Numbered from the stretch's first letter, positions 46,317 to 54,480 are shown. The stretch: DNA of 64,000 bases from an uncultured Pseudomonadales bacterium (GCA_947494095.1 CANLTI010000010.1:1-64000); one strand, 5' to 3'. The notes: generated by a model from the letters alone, not told the origin. Translations and numbers: made by a program.

Positions 46317-48986
46317 ATGCGTATCCCCGAGCACGAAATACACGACAAGCTCTTAAACGATCCGCTCTTAAAGCTAATTGATAAGGGCAAAATACTGCGC
46401 GATGGCACATGCCCCGAATGCAGTAAAAAAACCGTATGGATCGGTAAAAGTACACCTTGGATGCTGCGCTGTGACCGTGAGGCCAAATGCGGTTACACCG
46501 AAACCATCAAAGAGCGCTACCCCGAGCTATTTAGCAACTGGCAAGAACGCTACCCCACAACCCCAACCAACCCTCATGCCACAGCCCAAGCGTACATGAT
46601 GTTTAAGCGCGGGCTAGATAAGCCAGGCGTCAGCGGCTTATACACCCAAGGCAGCCACCGGCTAAAAAATGGCGAGTATGCACCCACCGTCAAATTCGAC
46701 TTATGCCCTGGCATAACATGGGAGCGTTTAATAGAAGACGCCCACATAGCCATAGACGGCAGCGGCAAAACTCGCATTAAAAAGCAAAACAAAAACGCGA
46801 CATATAAAGGCCAATTCTGGGAGCCGAGTTTTCAGCGAATAGAAGACGGCGACGAAGTGCATATTGTAGAAAGTCTATTTTGTACGCTCGCATTAATAGC
46901 GCTGGGTAAAAAAGCGGTTAACGCCATTAGCTCAAACAATATACCCACGGCATTATTGGATGCGTACAAAGGCAAAAACATCACGTGGATTATTGCCTAC
47001 GATAACGACCAAGCCGGTTTTAAACGCATTAAAGCGTGCGTTGATGCGTTTACTGCAGCTGGCGAAAAAACACAAGTGCAGCTCACAGAAGAAGGCGAAG
47101 ATTGGAGCGATGCTTATTTAGCCGATAAAGTTAATGATAACTATTTTATTCAATGTGTATGGCGCGGTCGTATTTTTATGGCCCCCACAGCGGTTAAACG
47201 CGCCTACGCTATTTTTGGCCAAAAGCCTTTTATTCGCCAAGTCTTCGAATTTAATGGCCGCGTGTACAGCGCCGCATTTAATAGCGAAGCCTTTAGCAAA
47301 AGCATGGAAGGCGAGCCCTTTGATTACGGTAAATGCACAGAGGAATTTAGCCGCGCAACCACCATTGCATGCCTATCCAATTGCACCATAGATTTTTGTT
47401 ATGTCGAAAAAGACATCTTCACAGAAGAGCGCCTTTATGCATTCAAAGTTAAAAAGAAAGACGAAAAACGCCCTACTATTTGCCGCCTAACTAGCAGCGC
47501 CATTAATGATGCTAAAGCGCTATCTACCGCCGTACTCGCCACCACCAATGGCGCCAGCATAGACTTAGCCGCCAGCGATTTAAAAATACTGCATCGGCGC
47601 TGGTTAGATGGCAAAACAACCATGATCGAAGCCCTACAATTTATTGGTTTTGATGAGCAATCACGCACCTATATATTCCCAAGTTTCGGTTACAAAAATG
47701 GTCGTAAATACTCGCAAGAGCAAGACGGCTATATAAAGCTAGGCAGCCAAGCCTTACGCTCCAATTTACGCGGTATTGATATTTGTAATAACGATGACTA
47801 TTGCGGTGCCAGCTGGTTTAACGATTTTATTAAAGTATTTCATTTTAACGGTGTAGCGGCACTGGCCTTTTTTACTGCCAGCTTGTTTGCACGGCAAATA
47901 AAAGAGGCCCAACAAAGCTTTACCTTTTTTGAGTTAACCGGCGAGCCAGGCGCAGGTAAATCAACACTGTTACGTTTTTTATGGAAGTTGCTAGGCCGCG
48001 ATAATACCGAAGGTGTCGATATGCTCAGCACTAGTGAGGCAGCCTATGGCCGGCACTTGGGTAAATTATCAAACATGCCTTTTGTCATGATCGAGTCAGA
48101 CCGTGACGGCGGCGAAGGGGGCGGCAATAAAGCGTTTAACTGGGATATGTTCAAAAAGATTTATGACTTAGACGGGGTAATTGATGCCCGTGGCGTAAAG
48201 ACCAATGATAACCAAACCAGTGAGCGGATTTTTCGCGGTACATTATTAATTAGCCAAAACGCACAAGTGCAAGCCAGCCCCGCCATGATGCAGCGCATCG
48301 TGCATATGCACTGCACCACCGCACACAAAAAAGCAGAAAACATCCCTCTGGCTAACAATTTAAAAACCTTACCCGTAAAGCAGCTATCAGGCTTTTTACA
48401 CAACGCCTTAAAAAATGAAAAACACTTTTTAGAATGCTTTTTTAATGCCTATACAAAACACAATAACGCATTACAGCAAATAGGCACGCCCATAGAGCAA
48501 CGAGTCATTGATTGTCACGCCCAGGTCATGGCAGCAGTAGAGGCACTCACAACATTAATTAACGGGTTTACATTATCGCGTGCTGCTACGGTCAATGCAC
48601 ATATAACTCAGTGCGCCATAAATCGCCAAACCCGCTTAAGCAAAGACCACCCCATACTGCAAGAGTTTTGGGACACCTATCATTATATAAATGATGACTA
48701 CACGGTAATAAATGATGAGAGCGGCGAGCGATCGGTTAACCGTCAGCTACTTAATCACAGTAAAAAATCAGCCTACATCGCCATAAATCTAAATCAGTTT
48801 GTCGAGCTGTGCCGGCTAAAAGGCCAGCGCCTACCCGACCTACAAAAGCTAAAAGAACTCTTCCCCAGCAGTAAGCGCTACCCCTTTGAAGGCTCTAAAA
48901 GAGTGCGTTCACGATTAAAAAGTGATGCCTCTATACGTTGCTGGGTTTTTGCTAATCAACCCAATGAAGGAGAAACCAATGCCTAA
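46317..48986 (+). CDS. Phage primase-helicase (P4 alpha-like architecture)
   Basis: 889 residues. A zinc-binding motif with Cys32, Cys35, Cys52 and Cys58 is followed by a Toprim-type domain (about 185-265: IVESLFCTLALIALG and IIAYDNDQAGF). A helicase-like ATPase has Walker A GEPGAGKST (about 542-550) and a Walker-B-like VMIESDRDG. The last about 105 residues form a putative winged-helix domain found again in the next gene. Order and size resemble phage P4 alpha, whose C-terminus binds the origin; P2 itself uses a different initiator. AGGAG 6 nt upstream. Confidence 0.85.
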   Translation: MRIPEHEIHDKLLNDPLLKLIDKGKILRDGTCPECSKKTVWIGKSTPWMLRCDREAKCGYTETIKERYPELFSNWQERYPTTPTNPHATAQAYMMFKRGLDKPGVSGLYTQGSHRLKNGEYAPTVKFDLCPGITWERLIEDAHIAIDGSGKTRIKKQNKNATYKGQFWEPSFQRIEDGDEVHIVESLFCTLALIALGKKAVNAISSNNIPTALLDAYKGKNITWIIAYDNDQAGFKRIKACVDAFTAAGEKTQVQLTEEGEDWSDAYLADKVNDNYFIQCVWRGRIFMAPTAVKRAYAIFGQKPFIRQVFEFNGRVYSAAFNSEAFSKSMEGEPFDYGKCTEEFSRATTIACLSNCTIDFCYVEKDIFTEERLYAFKVKKKDEKRPTICRLTSSAINDAKALSTAVLATTNGASIDLAASDLKILHRRWLDGKTTMIEALQFIGFDEQSRTYIFPSFGYKNGRKYSQEQDGYIKLGSQALRSNLRGIDICNNDDYCGASWFNDFIKVFHFNGVAALAFFTASLFARQIKEAQQSFTFFELTGEPGAGKSTLLRFLWKLLGRDNTEGVDMLSTSEAAYGRHLGKLSNMPFVMIESDRDGGEGGGNKAFNWDMFKKIYDLDGVIDARGVKTNDNQTSERIFRGTLLISQNAQVQASPAMMQRIVHMHCTTAHKKAENIPLANNLKTLPVKQLSGFLHNALKNEKHFLECFFNAYTKHNNALQQIGTPIEQRVIDCHAQVMAAVEALTTLINGFTLSRAATVNAHITQCAINRQTRLSKDHPILQEFWDTYHYINDDYTVINDESGERSVNRQLLNHSKKSAYIAINLNQFVELCRLKGQRLPDLQKLKELFPSSKRYPFEGSKRVRSRLKSDASIRCWVFANQPNEGETNA

Positions 48987-49413
48987 TCTCATATCCACAC
49001 TGTCACTTATAGATTCACTCACAAACACCATCGAGCAACTCACTAAAGAGCGTGATCACCTTATCGAATACTACGCCATCGAGCGTAAACATCTACCACG
49101 CCAAAAGCCAGACCATCCATTGCTGCAGCAATTTTGGGATGTGTACCACGAGCTAAACGGCTCACCTCAGAATCCACAATTAAATCACAGTAAAAAATTG
49201 AATTTGATTGCGATAAATCTTAATCAATTTGCAGAGCAATGCCAATTGAGCGGAAAGCTGGTTGTTGATAACGAAACACTTAAGGAGTTATTTCCTAACA
49301 GCAGGCGGCACGTTTTTGTTGGCGTTAAAAAAGTACGTTCACGAGTCAAGAGCGGCGCGATAGTGCGGTGCTGGATTTTCGCTAACACCGAGGCACACAA
49401 AGATGCTGAGTAG
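48979..49413 (+). CDS. Stand-alone paralogue of the primase C-terminal domain
   Basis: 144 residues from the ATG at 48979, with AAGGAG upstream and 8-bp overlap with the primase gene. A short coiled coil (about 8-32) precedes a domain clearly homologous to primase residues about 780-883: HPxLQxFWDxYH, LNHSKK, IAINLNQF, LKELFPxS, KVRSRxKS, VRCWxFAN. If that domain is origin-binding, this protein could be a competitor or loader. It ends 87 bp before the iteron block. Confidence 0.85.
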   Translation: MPNLISTLSLIDSLTNTIEQLTKERDHLIEYYAIERKHLPRQKPDHPLLQQFWDVYHELNGSPQNPQLNHSKKLNLIAINLNQFAEQCQLSGKLVVDNETLKELFPNSRRHVFVGVKKVRSRVKSGAIVRCWIFANTEAHKDAE

Positions 49414-49500
49414 CCAAAACAACATACGGCCCATAACTCTACCTAAGGCCAACACTATAAGCCTTACTATAAGCATGGATATTATCACTGAAAATAACGA

Positions 49501-49889
49501 AAAAGTGGGAGGGGGGTCAAAACAGCGGCATTTTTGGACACATTTTTTACATAAAGTATATATATACATATTAATCAATGACTTAGAGAGGTTTTACACT
49601 CTTTTTTATTGGACACATTACTGGATCATACTGACATGCACTGGACACATCGCAGAAGTGATTTTTTGTGTGTGTCCAAGCACTGGACACAAATTTAATA
49701 GTAGAAAATCGGCCTACACCCACCGTCATTACTGGTTTTTGTGTGTTTTAGGCAAAAACTCGCATGCCACGTGTGTCCAAATGCTTGGACACATTATTTC
49801 GCTCTACAGCCCGCGCCACATCAGGGGTTTGATAAGAAAATACCGCTTGTGTCCGTTGTGCCCGCTGTTTTGACCCCCCTCCCACTTTT
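49501..49889. repeat. Candidate replication origin: iterons within a 28-bp inverted repeat
   Basis: Exact 28-bp inverted repeats end the block (49501-49528 and 49862-49889), each holding GTGGGAGGGGGGTC and AAAACAGCGG. Between them copies of TTGGACACA or CTGGACACA lie at 49534, 49609, 49641 and 49683 (plus) and as reverse complements at 49671 and 49772, with another direct copy at 49785 and a partial copy at 49848. Two pairs form perfect dyads (49671-49691 and 49772-49793). No credible gene. The adjacent primase suggests an ori/crr function. Confidence 0.7.
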
Positions 49890-49910
49890 ACACCTCCCCA
49901 AGGAGTCCTT

Positions 49911-50303
49911 ATGTCTACAGCAAATACGATAGGTCACTTTGCTTGTGCCGCTAATGTGGTAGGCGAAGTCATCAATTTAAACCAACCTAAGCCGCCCTTT
50001 ATTACCCACCCAGACGACGAAAACAGCTTGCAGCACATGCGCAATTGCATGGCGTGGTGGTTAGCCAGCACCAAAACCCACGCGCAAACGCAAGAGTTTT
50101 TAGCGAGTCAACGCCCAGCCACACAACAAGCCTTACACGAGCCTATTTCTCAGTGTTACGCCTGGCTATGGCTAATCACCTTACCCGCGCCCGCTATTCA
50201 CCAACGCTTACAAAAATTGCATGGCAGCGAGGTCGTTAAATTCAAACAATATTTAAATCACTATCGCGCACAAGCCAAAGAAGCCACAAAAAATAAACGC
50301 TAA
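49911..50303 (+). CDS. Prophage protein of unknown function
   Basis: 130 residues; AAGGAG 5 nt before the ATG. All-helical, with two Trp-rich patches (CMAWWLAST, CYAWLWLITL) and a basic C-terminus. No family recognised. First gene after the iteron block and the likely start of a small early operon. Confidence 0.65.
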   Translation: MSTANTIGHFACAANVVGEVINLNQPKPPFITHPDDENSLQHMRNCMAWWLASTKTHAQTQEFLASQRPATQQALHEPISQCYAWLWLITLPAPAIHQRLQKLHGSEVVKFKQYLNHYRAQAKEATKNKR

Positions 50304-50359
50304 CAACTCAATACAAACATCACGCTTACATTAACTGCCAATTAATAAAAGGATTAAAC

Positions 50360-50587
50360 ATGACAACATTTAACCACACCGCTACTCAGCAAATAGAGCA
50401 AGCCATTCATTTATCTAAAACCTGCTTACTGTGTAAGGACGTGCCCAGTGCACTTAAAGAAGAAGCCATAACGGCTATACGTAATGCTCAACTTGTTTTG
50501 GCTAAGGCCAAAAATACAGCGCCCAGTCCGCGCGGCCAACGCACTGTACGCAACAATCCAGTGGCGGAGATTAATAATGCAAATTAG
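50360..50587 (+). CDS. Small prophage protein of unknown function
   Basis: 75 residues; AAAGGA ahead of the ATG. Helical N-terminal half with a Cys pair (CLLCKD) and a basic tail. Its stop codon overlaps the start of the next gene. Confidence 0.6.
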   Translation: MTTFNHTATQQIEQAIHLSKTCLLCKDVPSALKEEAITAIRNAQLVLAKAKNTAPSPRGQRTVRNNPVAEINNAN

Positions 50588-50885
50588 GTATACAACCATT
50601 GAAGGCAACATGTGTTTTCAAATAGACCCACAAAAGCATGCCAGTAAAAACATATTTTTACCCATGATTCACGTCACCGAGCGCAACAGCCAATTCAAAG
50701 TGCAAACGCTGTTTTGTGGTGATTTAAACCCCTATCAAGCCTGCGATTTTGGCATGGCATTAATTGCAGCGGGCTCATTGAATGCACTAGGCCAAATGGA
50801 TCGCTTAAACAACTTAATTACCCATATGCAACAACAGCCTGTGGTTGATGTTGGCGGTATCAAAATGCACGTAGTCAATCACTAA
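50577..50885 (+). CDS. Prophage protein of unknown function
   Basis: 102 residues from the ATG at 50577, preceded by GGCGGAG and overlapping the previous stop; the frame is open upstream but only through that gene. An alpha/beta protein (MQIRYTTIEGNMCFQ through VVDVGGIKMHVVNH). No family recognised. Confidence 0.6.
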   Translation: MQIRYTTIEGNMCFQIDPQKHASKNIFLPMIHVTERNSQFKVQTLFCGDLNPYQACDFGMALIAAGSLNALGQMDRLNNLITHMQQQPVVDVGGIKMHVVNH

Positions 50886-50917
50886 AATTACAGACACTAT
50901 TTATAAAAGGTAAAAAC

Positions 50918-51268
50918 ATGAAAATTAAATTTGTAAAAACTCAAAATAAAACCAGCCTACAATTCGATCCTCTAAGCGACAGCAATAATAATGACTTTAC
51001 ACCCTTATTTAGTGTGTGTTGTTACAAGCTAGTTGAAACCAATTATCTTATTGCCCCCTCTATTGCAACAGCGCAACTACCGCCGGTTATGGATGGCTCA
51101 ACAGCCAAACGCTACAGTCTTGGTCTTAGTTTTGCGGCCAGCATTGTTGATAGAGTGGCCGACGAATACGGATTAGAAAAGGCATATCAACAGTTAAAGC
51201 ACTCTAGTTTAATTAATGATGTGTCGAGCCAACAAGCATTACCCGCCGAAATTGTATGCTTACATTAA
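50918..51268 (+). CDS. Prophage protein of unknown function
   Basis: 116 residues; AAAAGG upstream. The opening MKIKFVKTQNKTSLQFDP and overall size echo the preceding protein (MQIRYTTIEGNMCFQIDP), suggesting a diverged pair. No family recognised. Confidence 0.6.
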   Translation: MKIKFVKTQNKTSLQFDPLSDSNNNDFTPLFSVCCYKLVETNYLIAPSIATAQLPPVMDGSTAKRYSLGLSFAASIVDRVADEYGLEKAYQQLKHSSLINDVSSQQALPAEIVCLH

Positions 51269-51307
51269 TCAATATTTGATCACATTATTATTGACTGGGG
51301 GTCAAAA

Positions 51308-52321
51308 ATGAATATAGCAACTCAACGTATATTATTTAGTTTTACTTTATTAGCCGGCTTATTATTAAGCGCGCTATGCATTGCATTACCGGTTTTACAG
51401 TGGTCAAGCTTAGCTAACAATACCCTAATTAAATATACCGTTAGCTGTGCGGCATTGGGTTTAGGCATTTGTAAATTAACGTTTTTTCCGTTAGCCGCAT
51501 GGCATCTTAATCAAAAAACCTATTTACCAGCTATTGTACTGTTTAGTATGGCAAGCATTGCGTTAATAATGAGCATACTCGCTACCGCCTCGTTATTAAC
51601 GCAGCTTAATGAACAAAAAAAACAGCAGGCCAAAACAGAGAGTGCCGATTATCAAATGACAATGCGCAGCATAAACACACTTGATAACCAAATAAACAAT
51701 ATCAACACCTTAATTACGCACGATATTGCTAACAATTACCGCACTCGCGCCTTACAACAACAAGCATCGGTTAAAGCCCTAGTGGCTCAACGCGCACAAC
51801 AAGTGGCGGCATTAGAGCAGCAAAAGCACAGCAACCATACCCATATTAAAACCGGCTTAGATGGGCAATGGCAATTCAATGTAGCCAACACGCTATTGAC
51901 GCTCAGCAGCACCCATATAGCCGCCGCTGCATTGCATGTCACAGGCGTGCTCGCATTACTATCCATATCATCGTGGTGGCCAGCAACAACGACAACGCAC
52001 AGCAACATAGACGTCAGCATGCTTGGGGTCGTCGAGCACCAAGCCGTTAGCGAGCCTGCCGGTGAGACACTAACGGAACCGGCTAATAAGCCCACTAACG
52101 AGGCGCTAATTAACGCCCTTGAGGCTGATCAAAAAACACTCGCACACAAAATCGCACACGGTGAATTTGGCCCCGCGCCAGTGCTGCGCAATATTATTAA
52201 CGATAAAGAGCGCGGTATTCGGGGGGGCTATAAACGCGTAAAACCTGTTTTTAATCACTTGATCGAAGCGGGCATATTGAATCGCCAAGGCCGTTGCTAT
52301 CAAGTTGTCCAAGTAACTTAA
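51308..52321 (+). CDS. Membrane protein with coiled coil and C-terminal winged-helix-like domain
   Basis: 337 residues; GGGGG 7 nt before the ATG. Three membrane helices near the N-terminus (about 8-30, 41-62, 74-98), a long coiled coil (about 103-172), a fourth helix (about 198-222), an acidic linker and a C-terminal domain. The latter (GPAPVLRNIINDKE through LIEAGILNRQGRCYQVV) looks like a small winged helix. A membrane-tethered DNA-binding or partition-like role is possible but only a guess. Confidence 0.65.
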   Translation: MNIATQRILFSFTLLAGLLLSALCIALPVLQWSSLANNTLIKYTVSCAALGLGICKLTFFPLAAWHLNQKTYLPAIVLFSMASIALIMSILATASLLTQLNEQKKQQAKTESADYQMTMRSINTLDNQINNINTLITHDIANNYRTRALQQQASVKALVAQRAQQVAALEQQKHSNHTHIKTGLDGQWQFNVANTLLTLSSTHIAAAALHVTGVLALLSISSWWPATTTTHSNIDVSMLGVVEHQAVSEPAGETLTEPANKPTNEALINALEADQKTLAHKIAHGEFGPAPVLRNIINDKERGIRGGYKRVKPVFNHLIEAGILNRQGRCYQVVQVT

Positions 52322-52381
52322 AAATACGTTATTCATAATAATTTAGCGCATAAAGCGCCATTAAGGCACGCAAAACCACAC

Positions 52382-52430
52382 AATTAAGCTGTTAAGCATC
52401 GTTGACAGCTTAATTATTGCACTAAATAAT
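52382..52430 (+). promoter_or_regulatory. Promoter with overlapping dyad, upstream of Xre regulator
   Basis: A perfect 11-bp inverted repeat, AATTAAGCTGT (52382-52392) and ACAGCTTAATT (52405-52415). Its right arm overlaps the -35 TTGACA (52402-52407) of a promoter with a 17-bp spacer and -10 AATAAT (52425-52430). A second dyad, AGCATTTAT/ATAAATGCT (52441-52449 and 52466-52474), follows in the leader. Looks like operator control of the gene at 52504. Confidence 0.65.
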
Positions 52431-52503
52431 GCCGCCCCACAGCATTTATACCCAGCGCTTAGAGCATAAATGCTAGGTAAAACCCTTCACTGATGTACTG
52501 ATT

Positions 52504-53379
52504 ATGGGTAGTAAACCACCGCTGCCTAGCAATGACAGTATTCAACTTCTCGATATACGCGAAGCGCTCGCGCAACAACGATTGCCTCATACCATTAAAC
52601 GCATCTATCAATTACAGGGCTGGTCTGCTGGGGCCCTAAATCACTTAGTGCCCGCCATTAGTGAAAACCTATGGCGTCAATACGGGCAGGCGTCATGGAC
52701 TAAGACACGCATGCTACATGTTATTGCCGCTTTTGCATGGGTTTCACAAACCTCAATGTCTGCGTTTTATCAAACTCATCACTCAAGTATAAAGCGTACT
52801 TTAGATGACCCCACGCTTGAGTGCATCGCATACAGTAGCACGCTACAAGCGGCCAGCTTTGATGCTTGGGTCCGTATTTTATTAGCCGAAAACCACATTA
52901 ATAACGCCACCATAGAGCAAGAGCTGAACGCTCTAAGGAGCTTTAATGATGGTGATTTTTTAGCCCCTGAACCGCTCGATATTATTGCATTTAAAACCGA
53001 TTACTACCGCTCAATTGCAATTAACCTACAAAAGCTCCGCCACCAAAATAATCTAACGCAAAGGGATGTGGCGCATGTACTCGGGATAACAGTTCAGCGC
53101 TACAAGGGCTATGAAAACGAAGATAAACCCATAAGCATTCCTGCCACTTTGGTATTAAGGTTACGGTTAGGCTTTCACAAAACAACCACGATTAACTTTG
53201 TAAAAGATATGCATAAATTTAAAGGCTTTTATTTATCTCGCGTGTTACAAGACCGCCGCGAAAGCCTTGTTATACAAATCATGCAATTAATGCCGCTCAA
53301 AAATCGCTACCATGCCGCTAACTACTCATTGCATACCGCTAATTATTCAGCGCTAAAAAGGTTGAGTTTTAAGGGTTAA
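52504..53379 (+). CDS. Xre-type regulator with long N-terminal domain
   Basis: 291 residues. The N-terminal about 150 residues are helical and unrecognised. A helix-turn-helix lies at about 175-225 (LRHQNNLTQRDVAHVLGITV then QRYKGYENEDKPISIP). The rest is basic. It has its own promoter with a dyad over the -35 and its own terminator, so it is probably autoregulated and expressed independently of the early operon. It could be a second prophage switch or a lysogenic-conversion gene. Confidence 0.7.
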   Translation: MGSKPPLPSNDSIQLLDIREALAQQRLPHTIKRIYQLQGWSAGALNHLVPAISENLWRQYGQASWTKTRMLHVIAAFAWVSQTSMSAFYQTHHSSIKRTLDDPTLECIAYSSTLQAASFDAWVRILLAENHINNATIEQELNALRSFNDGDFLAPEPLDIIAFKTDYYRSIAINLQKLRHQNNLTQRDVAHVLGITVQRYKGYENEDKPISIPATLVLRLRLGFHKTTTINFVKDMHKFKGFYLSRVLQDRRESLVIQIMQLMPLKNRYHAANYSLHTANYSALKRLSFKG

Positions 53380-53392
53380 ACTCAACCTTTTT
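53355..53392 (+). terminator. Strong terminator overlapping the stop codon
   Basis: AAAAAGGTTGAGTTT (53355-53369) and AAACTCAACCTTTTT (53378-53392) form a 15-bp perfect stem with an 8-nt loop. The left arm is the last codons of the Xre-type gene and the stop TAA spans loop and right arm. Confidence 0.9.
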
Positions 53393-53502
53393 GAGTATTG
53401 CTAATCTCATAGGCTTACATACAATAGTGCCAGAAATTTGAATGTCATAAAAATTTCTAACAAGCGCTTAACGGCGATATATGTAATAAAGGAGAGATAA
53501 CA

Positions 53503-53697
53503 ATGGCGCAAAATATTAGTAGCAAAACCGATAATAATAACGATAAAAAACAGGTAATCAAAAGCTCAGCATTAAAGCTTTCGGTTTTAGATTCTGTGTT
53601 AGTTCATAACGGGGAATGGATTAGTGATGATGCACGCGCCGGTGCGCGGCTGATACTCAGTGATGTTATAGATGAGCTTCAATCGATGAGTCATTAA
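53503..53697 (+). CDS. Small prophage protein of unknown function
   Basis: 64 residues; AAAGGAGAG ahead of the ATG is a strong ribosome site. An Asn/Lys-rich start is followed by an amphipathic helix (ISDDARAGARLILSDVIDEL). Flanked by terminators on both sides, so transcribed alone. Size and layout would suit a small regulator or an antitoxin, but there is no direct sign. Confidence 0.6.
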   Translation: MAQNISSKTDNNNDKKQVIKSSALKLSVLDSVLVHNGEWISDDARAGARLILSDVIDELQSMSH

Positions 53698-53727
53698 CGC
53701 TTAATTATTACTTAATTATTGCTTAAT

Positions 53728-53755
53728 AAAAAAGGAGGCCCAAGCTTCCTTTTTT
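53728..53755 (+). terminator. Terminator after the 64-residue gene
   Basis: AAAAAAGGA (53728-53736) pairs with TCCTTTTTT (53747-53755), 31 bp after the stop codon. Confidence 0.75.
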
Positions 53756-53822
53756 ATGTGCTTATCAATTTAAGCTCAACGCATTAATCCTTATTACCCC
53801 TCATTAGCGGAAAAGAAAAGGC

Positions 53823-53942
53823 TTGACACAACCCTCGTGTTTATTTCACACTGTTCACGCACTGGTAAAATCCAGTGTCGGGATTGAAACCCCGCATTTC
53901 TAGTAACGGGCACAACACGCACCGGCGTGTTTTTTTGTGCCC
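53823..53942 (+). ncRNA. C4/CI-like antisense RNA of the prophage
   Basis: A -35 TTGACA (53823-53828), -10 unclear, is followed by a short RNA-like unit. Hairpin 1 is CACTGG-TAAAAT-CCAGTG (53860-53877); hairpin 2 is CGGG-ATTGAAAC-CCCG (53879-53894); then single-stranded CTAGTAAC (53900-53907). A nested terminator follows (53908-53942: GGGCACAA outside, AACACGC/GCGTGTT inside, seven T). The loop and tail are complementary to the downstream leader, the layout of P1/P7 C4 and P4 CI antisense RNAs. Confidence 0.65.
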
Positions 53943-54002
53943 AAATATCCTATGCTTGCCGTTATGGCGGCTTGGGTGAGGCCGCGTTTACGTGGGCCGT
54001 TG

Positions 54003-54087
54003 GTTACTAGCGGTGGTTTCAACCTTACTCAAGTCGCCTCCAAGTTTGAAACCCTTGGAGGTGGTTAAACTACCTAGTAACTGGAGG
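54003..54087 (+). promoter_or_regulatory. Target leader of the C4-like RNA
   Basis: GTTACTAG (54003-54010) is the exact complement of CTAGTAAC in the small RNA and again at 54074-54081, just ahead of the Shine-Dalgarno GGAGG (54083-54087). GGTTTCAACCTT (54015-54026) can pair with the loop of hairpin 2 or, with one mismatch, with AAGTTTGAAACC (54042-54053). The latter is partly in the loop of a 7-bp hairpin CTCCAAG/CTTGGAG (54038-54060). Mutually exclusive pairings could hide or expose the start of the next gene. Confidence 0.65.
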
Positions 54088-54092
54088 CATTT

Positions 54093-54455
54093 ATGCCATC
54101 TAATACCCCTACCCCTAAAACCACCACCACGCCACAAGCCGTACCCGATCTAGTCGTTATTACGCTCACGCCCATTCAAGAGGCCCTGTATAAAGCGGGC
54201 AAGAGCATTATTTTAGAATCGGACGCCACCAGCGAAACCATTGATGTACTCCACCAGCGCCAAGCCCACGACACTATTAGCGACGTGTGTGATCGCGCCA
54301 CCGAAGTCTCTGCCAGCCTCAACGCACTGGCCACGCTATTTGGCAACCAGTCAAGCGACCCTCTTTACGAAAGCCCCGAAGTTGGCGTAGGCCTTGCTGA
54401 AATTCTCACCAGCCTAGCCGATAAAATCACCCTACCCCGCGACTACCCCAATTAA
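54093..54455 (+). CDS. Prophage protein under the C4-like leader
   Basis: 120 residues; GGAGG 5 nt before the ATG. A Thr/Pro-rich N-terminus is followed by an alpha-helical region (IQEALYKAGKSIILES, DRATEVSASLNALATLFG, VGLAEILTSLADK). No family recognised. Position after the antisense-RNA leader makes it the analogue of the gene controlled by C4 or CI (an antirepressor or killer function in P1/P4), but the sequence does not show that. Confidence 0.6.
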   Translation: MPSNTPTPKTTTTPQAVPDLVVITLTPIQEALYKAGKSIILESDATSETIDVLHQRQAHDTISDVCDRATEVSASLNALATLFGNQSSDPLYESPEVGVGLAEILTSLADKITLPRDYPN

Positions 54456-54480
54456 TAAAATTTTATATCAGGCACAAAAA

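Noticed and set aside
49403..49873. 156-residue rightward ORF through the iteron block
   Set aside because: Its WTH-containing repeats are the iterons read in frame, composition is odd (Cys, His, Trp rich), and it spans the non-coding inverted-repeat structure; no ribosome site.
49501..49889. Retron or ncRNA-type element because of terminal inverted repeats
   Set aside because: No reverse transcriptase gene is near and iterons fit an origin better; not fully excluded.
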